64,000 nucleotides of DNA from Telopea speciosissima. Taxonomy: Eukaryota; Streptophyta; Magnoliopsida; Proteales; Proteaceae. The notes beneath the pieces were generated by a model that was not told the origin of the DNA, did not search any database, and saw only the letters and a list, made by a program, of their open reading frames with translations. The translations under genes and the position numbers were made by a program. The stretch covers positions 48,019,010 to 48,083,009 of the forward strand of contig NC_057925.1 of assembly GCF_018873765.1 (NCBI RefSeq), in the 5' to 3' direction. Shown here one piece after another: positions 12,140 to 24,000 of the stretch; position 1 is the first letter of the stretch; each line of letters begins with the position of its first letter.

Positions 12140-12375
12140 GTGTTCTGAGTTCCAGGTACGGTCTACCTTCTTGCCCCCTGGAGTCTTCAGCGGTAGGTCC
12201 CTGGACGTATCTGCTTGGAGACTATGTAAGGTCCTTCCCAGTTGGCTGACAGCTTCCCTGCCTTCTGTGGCTGTGATGCACTTGCCCTCCGTAGGACTAG
12301 ATCTCCCTGGTGGAATAGCCTTTCCTTGACCCTGGCATTATAGTACTTGGCAGTACGTTGTTGGTAGGCGACGTT
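12140..12375 (-). pseudogene. Ty3/gypsy integrase C-terminal fragment
   Basis: The minus strand reads RTAKYYNARVKERLFHQGDL, VLRRASASQPQKAGKLSANW and EGPYIVSKQIRPGTYR. This is the typical GPY/F-type tail of Ty3/gypsy polyproteins (FxxGDLVLR... KLxxnWeGPYxV... PGtYxL). The reading then breaks by frameshift close to where pol normally ends. Only about 70 residues remain because the sequence is cut at 12375 by the duplication junction. Confidence 0.85.
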
Positions 12376-12610
12376 CCTTCACTTCATTGGTTTCATCGAA
12401 CTCAGCTTCATATACCTCCTGGGCTCTCTTTCATCGAGATCTGTAACCTGTGACCACTGTGACCACAACCTGCGACGAAGGTCACTCTAGTAGGTAGGAG
12501 TAACTCCACACACTCTGATCAAGTTCTGATGGTCAGATCTGGAGTTTTAATATTTAAGTTCCCGCAATATTAATAGGAGGGATTAATAATTGGTTTCATC
12601 AAACTCAGCT

Positions 12611-13310
12611 TCATATACCAATCGCATATCCACGATGACCACCACCACCACCCTTCACTTCATTGGTTTCATCGAACTCGACTTCATATACCTCCTGGGC
12701 TCTCTTTTCTTGCTGTAATGATTGCATCTCTTCCTGCCTTGGAGGCTCAAAGGGTTCAACACCACAAGCACCCCACATGGGATTCTCATCTAAAAACCCA
12801 AACCCATATGGAATTATTGGAGATGAGGTGATGGGTATGCTCTGATCAATAGAAGATCGACTAGCAAAATCAAAAGAAACCTGCAAGTTTTGGCCTTTAA
12901 CATTCCAAGCAAGATTGGGATTTTGGTATTCATAGGAGGGATTAATAATTGTCATGGTTTCATGAAATGGAGTCTGAATTTGAGTAGAAACAGTATATGC
13001 AAAAGATGGATGAGGAGGAGGAGGAGGAGGAGGTGGTGGTGGTGGCAATGTGATAAAAAGTGAACTTGTGTTCATTGGTCCATCTCTCATCTGTGAATTT
13101 ATTGAGAAAATTGAAGTGGATTCTTGGTAGATATGAAGATTATTGCGTGCATTGTTATTTTTATTGCTGGTAAACTGATGAGAATGGAGGAGATTGTGAG
13201 TTTTTGGATCCAATCCTTGTGCAATCAGCTTTTTCTTAATGCATGAGTTCCAGAAATTCTTCACCTCATTATCTATTCTTTCTGGTAGATGCTTAGCTAT
13301 CTGGGCCCAT
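12611..13310 (-). pseudogene. Captured R2R3-MYB exon 3, copy B
   Basis: This is the duplicate of 6798-7497. It keeps more conserved residues in R3 (KWAQIAKHLPERIDNEVKNF then WNSCIKKKLIAQGLDPKTHN). However, the splice acceptor has changed from CACAG to CACAA just before ATGGGCC, so it could not be joined to exon 2 at the usual place. The Pro run is uninterrupted (11 residues). The last residues differ from copy A (HRGYAIGI against HQNMQIGI). It is not a functional gene. Confidence 0.85.
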
Positions 13311-13382
13311 TTGTGAAAAATAAATAAATTAAGGAACTTCATTTGATGAGAAATCAGAAATGCTGAGAAATTTGACGGGTTG

Positions 13383-14087
13383 TGTAGCGTCAAGAAATCC
13401 TCGTGCGGTCATGCGAGTGCTGTCACCTGCAAGTGGACCAAGGGGTCAACAGAGAGAACCGGTGTGGTTCCGGCCTAGGGCTCTCCGATGCCAAAGTTAG
13501 ATCTCCTGAGCAAATAGATGAATAGTGATTATTCAATATGAGTTTAGATGTCCCCTAATGGGGTTGTGTACCTTGCCTTTTATAGTAGTGTGTGGCGGTG
13601 TGGAGAGTCCCAGTTTGATGGCGATTATGCCGTTGAGTGGATAGAGGCCCTGGGTAATGGGGCTCTATCCCGATTGGCCATCCCCCCGCGGGAGGGAGTA
13701 TCCTGGTGGTATCAAGATCCTTGGCGGATAGATACCCGCATGTGGTGATGACGTCATTGGTGTTTGAATCCGTCTGGGTGACGTGACTTCTAAGCGGTGG
13801 CCTAGAGTCCTGGTGGTGATATGAGTCTGTAGTGACACGATTGGGTCATATACGAGTGGCCCCGGTGTCCATGTACATCACGTCTGTGTCCACGATGCCG
13901 CGCCTGGGTGAGAGGCCGTGCCTGGGTGCAGGCCGCGCCTGAGTAAGAGGCCGCACCTGGGTGAGGCCGCGCCTGGGTGCTGGCGGCCCCCGGGTAGGAC
14001 CCCCGGTTGGTTCTCCTTGGTTCTGGAGCGGGTCGCTCTGTGACGCGTGGCAGCTGCTGATTAGTCCGACGAATCTTGGATGTATCA
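13383..14087 (-). repeat. Solo LTR of the gypsy element with 5-bp duplication, 705 bp
   Basis: It runs from TGTAGCGTC to GATGTATCA and is bracketed by GGTTG (13378-13382 and 14088-14092). It interrupts the intron between captured MYB exons 2 and 3. No internal retrotransposon sequence touches it: MYB sequence lies on both sides. It is 38 bp longer than the 7553 LTR because of extra GC-rich repeat units around 13895-13975. Confidence 0.85.
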
Positions 14088-14124
14088 GGTTGGGATTTTA
14101 AAGAATTTGATGACACAAACAAAC

Positions 14125-14255
14125 CTGTTGCCTAAAATTCTATGAACATCAGTGATGGTTCTTTCTTCTTGTTCAGAAAAAGAACCCCTTTTCATCTCTA
14201 GTCTTAGGTAGTTAATCCATCTGAGTCTGCAACTCTTTCCACACCTTGCAGCCTT
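14125..14255 (-). pseudogene. Captured R2R3-MYB exon 2 (end of R2, start of R3)
   Basis: The minus strand reads [20 protein letters not shown] then [20 protein letters not shown], followed by CAG and a GTTTGT donor at 14124. The joint AACAG/ATGGGCC with exon 3 restores the conserved GNRWA across the intron. The usual PDL after NYLR is changed to LEM. The 5' border is unclear because of a short duplication (TTGCAAGGCTGCAAGG). No exon 1 with the first half of R2 was found; the sequence further out (14480-14560) is different. Confidence 0.85.
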
Positions 14256-14883
14256 GCAACCTCAAATCAATTAAACCCCTTAATTTATTAGAGCTAGCTG
14301 GAAGAAAATTATTAACTAACTAGATAACTAGAGATGATTGAGAGGAGAAGTTTATTTCTGTAGTTCTGAGTTCTGACCTGCGTGTTTTGGAACAGATTTT
14401 TTTAGGGTTAATAGCAAATGATTGAGAGAAACGAAAAAAAATCGGAGAGAGCAAGCATAGAGGGAGAATAGAAGAGAGAGAGAAATAGATGTATACCTGT
14501 ACGATGGAGTTGTAGTTCACCAATGGGGATGGAGGCAACTTCACATTTGGATTTGCAGGTCAGTGATGGAGTTGCAGTTGCAGGTCAGCGATGGATTTGC
14601 AGGCCAGCGATAGAGGCAACTTCACATTTGGGGGAGAAAACGGTAAAAGGGTTTGGGTTATAATCTTACATCAGGGCAAAGATGGAATTTCCACTAAGTT
14701 TAAATAACATATTAGATGAGGGCAAAGTTGATATATAAAATGTATAAGTTAACACCATCCACTTACCGTCAGCTGAGGGGGTGTAGTTGTATAATTTGGA
14801 AACACAGGGGGTCGTGCTGTAATTTATACAAACCTCAAGGGGTGGCACTGTAATTTACCCTTTTTTTTTTTAAAAGGATCGTC

Positions 14884-14899
14884 GAACTCCAGAAACTTC
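14884..14899 (+). promoter_or_regulatory. Heat-shock-element-like site before HSP90
   Basis: GAACTCCAGAAACTTC contains GAA-NN-TTC (GAAACTTC, 14892-14899) plus another GAA module at 14884. It sits about 125 bp before the HSP90 start codon and just inside the border of the inserted TIR element, so it survives in the proximal promoter. Function is inferred from the consensus only. Confidence 0.5.
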
Positions 14900-14936
14900 C
14901 ACAGTTGGACTCTCTCTCCATTCTAAAGCCCTACTA

Positions 14937-14945
14937 AAACCCTAA
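14937..14945 (+). promoter_or_regulatory. Telo-box AAACCCTAA
   Basis: AAACCCTAA lies 77 bp before the HSP90 start codon, probably in or near the 5' UTR. Telo-boxes are common near transcription starts of plant growth and mitochondrial or ribosomal housekeeping genes. A CT-rich stretch (TCTCTCTCC, 14911-14919) precedes it. Confidence 0.45.
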
Positions 14946-15021
14946 CCAGCCGCTCCTTTGAAAGCACAACTGTTTCTGCTCAGCTACTGCAGGTGCATCG
15001 CGTATTGGCTGGTGAGCTAAA

Positions 15022-18000
15022 ATGCACAGGCTAACAAGGCGTTCCGTCTCTTCCATTCTGCGTAGCGATGGCGCACGGCACAGGAATGTAGCCGCTCCGA
15101 TTTCATGTTCGAATTCCTTACACGAGTCGGTAAATTCTCGAATTCCTAATCGGTGCTCATCGCCGTAGAATTCATGTTTGGATTGGATTTTACTTGAGCT
15201 ACCTTTTTTTTTCCAGTTCACTTCTGTCCATAATGAATTTGCTAAATTTGAGTGCTGACGAACTTCACTGTTAATCAATACTTCCTCTCTAATATCCTAG
15301 TATTGGAATAAATCTTTTTCTTGTGACATTCCTCTAAAATAGTTTGACGTTTTCTTTTTGATAAGTTGGAAACATATTTCGGTTTTTGGATCTATATGAT
15401 GTCCGTATGTTTCCTGTCTAACAGTTTCGAAGTTAAGACAGAATCAAAAAAATGTTTATTTTTTTCATTTCCCCAGTTTGTGGTTATGCAAGGACTATCT
15501 AGGTCTCATGATTGAGTAAAACAACTGTAGTTCTTATATATATATATATACTACATCGTAACAAATAAATTAAAAAAATGCAAGTGTTCCTCCCCCAATC
15601 CTCTTACATTACCGGGTTAATCTACCGGGACTCTTTACCATCGCGTGCTTCTTGTAGGGTAAAGTTTGCCTCAGGCTAGACCTTTCAAATCTTATTGGTT
15701 ATAATGCACCTGGATGCTGTAACCCTGATAAATGAAGGCAGCTTCTTAAATAATGGCTTAATTTATAAGATTGCATGTATTTTTTTTAATGCTATTGTAG
15801 TATTTTAAGTGTTGTGTTCTATTTATCCTCTCCCCCCCCCCTCCTTCTTTGTGGTGTGCGTTAGGTATTTAATAACTTCAGGCATGTCCACTCTGGGCCT
15901 TAATTTTGTATCTGTGATTTTTTTTTTTTTTTTTTTTTTTTTTGGAGTTACATAAGAATTGTGAAATTTTTTGTGATCGGCAACCTGCGGACAAAATTGA
16001 TGGGTGGGTCGTGCATCTGTTTTGCCACATGGAACCGTTTGATGTCTAGTAAATGGTCTGTCAAATTTCAGCCTCAAATTCGATCATTTTCCCTTCCATC
16101 TAATGGCATACCCTTCCTTTCATGTCCATGCAGCCCCTTGTAAGCCTGTGCACTGTCTTGGTATTCCTGGATTTTTCTATGTTTTTTTTTTTTGTGCCAT
16201 GCGTCCGGCTTCAATCATGCTGATACTTGCCATGTGAGCAGGGACCTTAGTGTCTACCTGTCCATACAATTTCGGCCACAACTGATCTGCCATGTGACAG
16301 ATCTAGGTGTCCATCATAACAGGAAAGCATAACTGAAGCAGCTTCTTTCACCATCTGCAGTACTCATTTGGTCATTTTATGGTTGGATAGATGGATTGAC
16401 CTGTGTAGATCATATGTCAAATTTGAGAGTACCATACTACCATATAGCCACTATATGCAAGGTCTTCTTCCTTGTTCTTTCCCCCAAAACAATTGTTCTA
16501 TGCATCTCATACCAAACAAGATGTAAGTTTTTAAAGCATTATAGAGTGAAATGTTCATAAATGAGATTGGTTTGAAAATAGATGCACAGTACAATGATGA
16601 CAGGGTCAATGTACCCACTACATATGGGCCCATCGGACTCTGCCACATTGCCTAAGAGCTGCTTTAGCTGAAACTCTGTTCCCTTGAAATTGATGTCCTT
16701 GAGAAGCTAGTTTACCTTTATTCATATTTCTTGATGCTACAATTGAGAGTCAATTTTGTTTACTCCCTTACATTTTTCTTACTCTTCTACAGTCTAATGA
16801 TGGTAATTCCAAGTTTTCCCAGTCCCCAAGGAAATGGTATTCTGCATTAACTTCAGGGAGACATTACATTACCAGTTCAAATAATTTTAATCTGAGCAAT
16901 GGACTATTTCTGGGAATCCGAACTGAGTCAACAGCAACAGCTTCTGCATCAGATCCACCAGCTGAGAAATACGAATATCAAGCTGAGGTAATCATCATGG
17001 AGATGAAGTGTATCATCAGTTTTTGTTTTCCTTATTTTAGTTTTCTTGGCCTAAAATCTGTCAACTGCTTTTTGGTGATAGGTTAGCCGTCTGATGGACC
17101 TAATTGTACACAGCTTATATAGCAACAAAGAGGTTTTCCTTCGGGAGCTCATTAGGTTTGTTTCTCTCTCAGTGCACTCCTACTTCCCCTTGCTCTTTAC
17201 ATTTAAGAAGTATTGCCTGAGAAATGTTCCCCGAGAGGTATCTTTTTCTTCACGGTTGGAAGCAGGCTATTTTTCATGTGAAGATAAATAACTTGAAACA
17301 TTACTGATTGCTGGGTAGAAATCCATACTAGTTGGTGAGCAATGATAGAATACAAGAATGACTATCAGGTTTAGTGCCCTCTAATTTTGATAAATAGACA
17401 TCAAATGGTGAAAGGACAATACTCTGTTCTGTTGAGTTCATGACATGACATTGAAGAGCATTTAAACTGTTGAATGTTGTCTTGGTAACAATGACATGTG
17501 AAATGTCTGTCTGAACTTTACTAGGTGCCTGTTTTGTTGAAATTGAAGAGCATTTAAGTCATTACCTTGAAAAATTGACAGCTTTTTCTAAACAGATAAG
17601 GAGGATCCTCTGTGGGGATCATTCTTTCCTCACCATGCTGCATTGCATTGGGAATCAGGGCAGAAGTAGGTCTTTCTTAAGTATACTTCATTCAAAGTAA
17701 AGGAGTGGGGCCCATGGGGAGGAGTAGTTTGTTGCTTTAGTTAGCACTTACCTGTCATTATGTTGTATTCTTGAGATTTAGGCTATGCAATTTTCCAAAT
17801 TGTAGTAGCATGGCTAGCTCTCCAGAATCCTGGCATATGTTATTTGCAACTAACTTTTGGTTTAAACTAAAGTTCTTATCTTGTTTAGTTTTAGGTGCTG
17901 TTCTCTAATGTTCTTATTGTTATCATTCAGTATGACTATGCATATGCAGACAAATACATATTTAGAACAGAGATTGGCGGTGACCACCTGCTGTGAGTGC

Positions 18001-21000
18001 TGTATACATGTGTGTATAAAATACTTCTATCTGTAAAATCTACAGCCTGTAGCATTATTATACAGAGTATGGATAACATCACAAAGTAAATTCTAAGGGT
18101 ATGAAGCAATGTCATTTTTGTCAGTGAATAGGATGCCAAAAAGCATGCTGCTCTATCCACTTTCAGTAATGGAACCAGACTTTAGTTCAACAAATCTTCC
18201 TGTGTCTTACCTATGCCTCACGGGGGATGGATTACAATGCTGGCCTGGTTTCTTTAATAGGTATGTGCACTAGAATTTGTGGATGCCTCTGCATTCTGCA
18301 CCTCTAGGAAGACTGCGGCAAAGCATTGCAGATAATTTCCATGTTGAGAAAAGTTGTTGATTCTTGATTCCTCAACATGAATGCCAGGCACAAGAGCTCT
18401 GAAGATAATGAGCTAAGTATCTTAGAAATGTAAAATCCAGGAGCAGAAATTCATCCGTACGGCATGGCTGTTCCTCTCCTTCCATTTTTGATGAACAGTA
18501 ATAGAGGTGGATACCCCCTTGGTAATAGGACCATCCCCAGAAACTGCTGAGTTACCCCATTGGAGCTTGTTATGTTATTTTTCCCTAACATCACCAATAG
18601 ATTATGTGAAACAATTAAGAGCACTATCCTAGGTTTTTAGCAGGGGCAGTGATTACATCTGCAGGTACGCAAGTCAGCTAGGTTGCTCACATGGTCAAAT
18701 CTACTGGTGGGAAGAGTTATCTGAAAGATGTTTTGTATAAATAAACTGGGTGGGGTAAGTGTACTTGAATGCCTTTATTCTTTTCTGTTCATGGTATCGG
18801 TTGGGTGAGTCACCCATGACTCCCGAGTGCAACGACTATCTGGCTTTGATACCACTATGAGCATGGAGGTGCTTATAAAAAATAGTTGGCACATGGTTCA
18901 GCAACCATTTACTTGATCCTCTGTTGGATAGCTAGACTAGTAACTCCTTGACCGATGATTTAGCAAAGATTGGAGCTGCAAGGGAGCCTATGCTTATTTG
19001 GTCATATTCCATAATGTAGTTGATTCCCCCCCCCCCCTTCTTTGTGCTTTTGTCTTCTCTTTCTCGTATCAAGTAAATATTACTGTTAGAAATTTGTGGA
19101 AAAAAGGAAATAAAATTGACCCACTGCACATGCTCAAATTGGAAAGAAATCTGGACAAACTTTCTGCACTCCAAGATTTGTGAATGATGCTGTTGTCATT
19201 TTTTGCCAGACTCCATGCTTTGCCCGGCCAAAAGATGTTTCATGTTGCATTAACTGCAGTATCACTAACATAAATGAGTAATAAATCTATTGGTCCATGC
19301 TCTATCATCTATTTGGCATTCTTGCTTACCATTTCTACTTAGCATTAACCACTTCTAGGTAGTTTTGAAAGAATGAGTAGTAAATCAAACTGGGCAAAGC
19401 TTTCTCCCCATATTCTCCAACCATTTTTTTTTTTGGATAGAGTCCAATTGAAGATGAAGTAGAACAATTTCAAGTGGAAAGTATGGAGATCAACCTTGGA
19501 ATAAAATGGTTTTAATTTAAGATAAGTTGAACAAAAACATAGTATATGGTGTGTAACTTAGTATCAACAGGATTGATAATGATGTGGTGAAAATTGATGA
19601 TAGGGAGATACCACAAAGTAAATATTTTAGGTATTTGGACTCAGTCTTAAGTAAATAATGAGAAATAGAGGATGATGTTGCACAAAGAATTAAAATAGGA
19701 TGGATGGAGTGGAGATGTGTGTCCGGAGTGTTCTGTGATTCTACAAAGTCTTTTAAAACTAAAAGAAAGATTTTATAGTACAGTCATACGACCGGCAATG
19801 ATGTATGGAATTCAATGTTAGGAAGTAAAGAAACAACATATACATAAACTTAGTGTAGCTGAGATGGATGAGTGGTCAAACTAGAGAGGATAAAATAAGG
19901 AATGAACAAATTAGAGCTATTTTAGGAGTTGCTTCGATACATGATAAGTTGCGAGAAAGTTGTTTGAGGTGGCATGGACATGTGTAACGAGGCCTTTGGA
20001 TGCTCCAGTAGTATTGAGGAGTGATTTCATTCAGGATTGAAGGGGCTAAATGAGCCAGGGGTAGGCCTAAAATGACTTGGGAGATGAGGAAAGACATGCA
20101 TAACTTAGGCCTTGTAATAAGTATGGCTTTGAACAGTGCTGATTGGAGGTAAAGGATCCATGTGGCTAACCCCGTAAGGCTGAGTTGAGTTGAGTCCAAT
20201 TGAAGATGAAGCAGTCTATATATCTATTTTTAACTTCCATTTCCAATTCCTCAGAACACGTCAGATGCAGAAGGGGTTTTTGTCTTCTTCATCAGGTTTT
20301 AAAATTTGGTATCCAAATCCAGATCATTCGCTGTATATGTTGATCCAGATCAATATGGTTTTGAAAATCTAGATGAAGAGTCTGTTGAAGGCAAAAGCAC
20401 ATCATTACCAGTGTTTGGTTGATCTGCTGTCCCATCAATAGTAATGTGGCTGATACTTGAAATCACGCTTCAGATGGACTACTAGCCACAGGTAGATTAA
20501 TTTGAGGACCCAGAGTTTCTCCCACCCAACTAGTTCACAGAAAAATCTGTGGCTTTGGATAAACCTTGTATTCCTGATAAATATAGGATCCTTGTCCATT
20601 GGTGATATGAGTTGATTTTCTTGTAACCATATAATGCAATATTAAGACCTGAGAAATCCATAACCAGCTACGGCACCACCGAGTTCAACCAAATTGACAT
20701 TGACGATTGTTTGGGAGATCTCTTGTATGTCAAGATCTGGTTTATCACTTCAGTTCTCCTCAGCATGCTTTGGGATTTTTAGCTAATTTTTATGTTTAAT
20801 TCTTAATATTCCCTGTAGGCTGTAGCTTCATTTAATCATTTCCCCCTTTGTTTCCAAAAAAACTTCTCTCTTTGTAGTTTCTTCACTAGGATAACGTCTT
20901 CTTGGTTCCCTGTCTCCCAATCATGGTTCAAGGAATTGATTTCGGATCGGTATTGGTAAGGCCGATACTGATTCCTGACCGTTTCGATACTGATCCAGGG

Positions 21001-24000
21001 GTACTGACCAAGTGAAAAAAATGTAAATAAAACTGAATTTTATTGAAATTTAGGGGTATAACGTCCGATCAAGACTGATACAGATTGGTATTGTATCAGT
21101 ATCGGCTGAAACCGATACCGATTACTAAAACCCTGCTCACAATTCCCAACAAGTGGGATGAATTTTTTTGTTTGTTGTGGTACTCGTGCAATTTAAATGA
21201 CTCTTCCATGTTGATGTTAGGAACTCTTTGTAAGTGGAGAAAACCAGAATATAATTTAAAGGCATAGGAAGAGGAGAATCTTGTATCTGGTGCATGTCTA
21301 CCATAACTCGGACTGGGTTTCTGTTCGTAGGTAGTTTGTTGGGCCATTGTTGAATAACACTGATCAGGATAGGGGTCCCTCTTTACTTTTCATTCCTTCT
21401 GTCCTTTAAATCTCCTTAGCAGTGATGTCCTATTTATTATCTTCAAGCCTTGCCTTCATAACTTCCTATTTATTATCTTCAAGCCTTGCCTTCATAACTG
21501 TTTGGTACAGGGGACAGGAATAGAAAAATGAGCAAATGATTGTTATATACATATATATTCATGATGTGCAAACATTTGCTGATTGTCATTTTACATACAG
21601 CAATGCAAGTGATGCTCTGGACAAGCTACGGTTTTTGAGTGTTACGGAGTCCGAGCTTTTAAAGGATGGCGTGGAGCTTGATATCCGTGTCCAGTCAGAC
21701 AAAGACAATGGGATTATCACTATTACGTAAGTGTTGTAGTAACAGAGTTATAGCTGACAACATTATATTTCAATTATCTATATGCTGAGTATCCTTACAA
21801 TATGCAGTGACTCTGGCATTGGTATGACACGGCCAGAACTTGTTGACTGTCTTGGAACAATTGCACAAAGTGGAACAGCGAAATTCTTTAAGGCATTAAA
21901 GGTTTGCTGTTCTTGCAACCATTATTGTCCTTTACAGTACTTACTAATGCAAAGCATTGTTATGTAATTAAATGAACTTGATTCATGGACAGGACAGCAA
22001 GGATTCTGGTGCTGACAACAATTTAATAGGGCAATTTGGTGTGGGATTTTATTCAGCTTTTCTGGTTGCTGATCGGGTATGTCTTGAACCTGTCTAGAAG
22101 TGTAATTTTCTAGTATGGCTCTCCATTTATTTTTGAGTCTATCGAATCTTACCATATTGTATGTACTCATCTGTTAATGATCTGCTTTTGCTATTGATAG
22201 GTGGTTGTTTCAACAAAGAGCCCAAGATCTGATAAGCAATATGTATGGGAAGCAGAGGCTAATGCTAGCTCCTATACTGTCCGAGAAGAGACGGACCCAG
22301 AAAAGCTCATTCCTAGAGGAACCCGCCTTACCTTATTTCTAAAGGTTAGTTAAGCAAAGTTCTTTCCTTAAAATGTTGCTAGATGATATAGCTTGATACA
22401 CCATACTGATCTCAATGTTTCTCTTCCCCCCTTGCCTGTTTTCAGCATGATGAAAAAGGTTTTGCACACCCAGAAAGGATTCAAAAGCTTCTGAAGAACT
22501 ATTCACAGTTTGTGTCATTCCCAATATACACTTGGCAAGAGAAGGGATTTACTAAAGAGGTTTGACTACTTGCTTAACCTTTCTCCAATAGACTGTTTTG
22601 TTTGAAATAGCCATGAATGGCTTAGTCAATTGATCCCTATATATTTTACAAATTTCTTCTTCCTTCTAAAATTTTATTTCTGTTCATGTCCCTAGTGATT
22701 TATATTTTAGTCTTCCTAATATTGGAAATGTCTTTGTACAGGTTGAGGTTGAAGAGGATCCAGCCGAAGCAAAGAAGGAGGGCGATGATGTTGAAGCTGA
22801 GGTACTTAATGTCTTTTCATGATCTTTCTAGCTGTGGTAGCCTGTTTGTTTCCTTTTCAATGTTGGGATTTTTTAACTAAGAATTCTTTGTTTGATTTTG
22901 TTGGGACAGAGGAAGAAGAAGACAAAGACGGTAGTAGAGAGATACTGGGACTGGGAACTCACCAATGAAACACAACCTATATGGGTAAAACTGCTATTTC
23001 TTTTTCTGTCTGTTTGAAATCTTCATTAAACATTGGAAATCTATTATAGTATTATTATTGCAAATAAACTCGGAGTTCTTTATTGCATGATCTGCAGCTT
23101 CGCAACCCTAAGGAAGTTACTACCGAAGAATACAACGAGTTTTACAAGAAGACATTCAATGAATACTTGGATCCTTTAGCATCTTCACACTTCACAACTG
23201 AGGTAAATATAAAACTATATGGTGAAGATCCTTTTTAGATGTTTCTGTAGATGCTAGATCTCTTTGAAAATTAGAGGAAATGGGCAACTGCTTAACTTTA
23301 TGATTGGATATGAGTTGTGATTCTTTATTCTTCCCATTTAAATGTTTCCCGAAAACAACGTGGAGGTGTGAGAGCTCTAATTTATGTGAATATATTGGGT
23401 ACCACATCATCCAAGTTCTGTGGTTTTTGGAAAAAATTGACATCCCTTGTCCTTTCTCCTTGGGTTTAAAAAAAGGGTTACAAAATGGACTCCTGTTAAT
23501 TTTAATGGCATCTTAGCAGTGCGTAGCAGACCTCTATTGTTCTTCATTTGCTTTTTTTGTTTATAGCTAATGAATGCTGTCCTCTACAGGGTGAAGTAGA
23601 GTTCAGGTCCATACTTTATGTTCCGGCAATCACTCCCATGGGAAGGGAAGATTTTATTAATCCCAAGACCAAGAACATAAGACTCCATGTTAAAAGGGTT
23701 TTCATTTCAGATGACTTTGATGGGGAACTGGTAAGAAAAAATTTATTATTTTCTGTTTTAAGGAACAAAAGGCTAAATGATTCCTATTGGTTTGTTTGTT
23801 TATTTATTATTCCTCACCTTACTTTTACTAAATAAATTGTCTTAGACAACTTTTAAATTTTAGATCACTGATCTCTTGCCTTTGCTTCACTAGTTCCCGA
23901 GATACCTGAGCTTTGTGAAAGGTGTTGTGGACTCAAATGACCTTCCGCTCAATGTCTCACGTGAGATTCTTCAAGAAAGTCGTATTGTAAGTGGATTCAC

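Larger units (their letters stand above)
7553..12375 (-). mobile_element. 3' part of a Ty3/gypsy (Tat/Retand-like) retrotransposon
   Basis: On the minus strand the order is the integrase C-terminus (12375 to 12140), a 33-bp minisatellite, an antisense accessory ORF, a purine tract and the 3' LTR (8219 to 7553). The 5' LTR, gag and the protease, RT, RNase H and most of the integrase are absent. At 12375 the pol sequence stops abruptly against a second copy of the MYB-bearing flank. An antisense ORF between pol and the 3' LTR, encoding a 'putative gypsy type transposon' domain, is known from the Tat/Retand lineage, which supports the clade assignment. The element cannot move by itself. Confidence 0.75.
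5950..14860. mobile_element. Mutator-like TIR element 2 carrying an R2R3-MYB fragment, 8.9 kb with nested insertions
   Basis: The left end GGGAAAATTACAGTGCCACC and the reverse complement of the right end GGGTAAATTACAGTGCCACC match. Similarity continues more than 90 bp inward (GAGGTTTGTATAAATTA, GCACGACCCCCTGTGTTTC, ACACCCCCTCAG). Both flanks are T runs (5941-5949 and 14861-14871), compatible with a 9-bp T duplication but not proof of it. No transposase was seen. The cargo on the minus strand is MYB exon 2 (14125-14255) and exon 3 (twice). Removing the nested retrotransposon and the duplication leaves about 2.4 kb, a usual Pack-MULE size. The right end is 161 bp from the HSP90 start codon. Confidence 0.85.

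Noticed and set aside
6798-14255. A functional R2R3-MYB gene on the minus strand
   Set aside because: Exon 1 is absent, the exon 3 copy next to exon 2 lost its acceptor, and everything lies within a TIR element with conserved residues changed.
5941-14871. Poly-T flanks of element 2 as a certain 9-bp target duplication
   Set aside because: T runs of 9 and 11 are compatible but could arise by chance, so the call rests on the TIRs.
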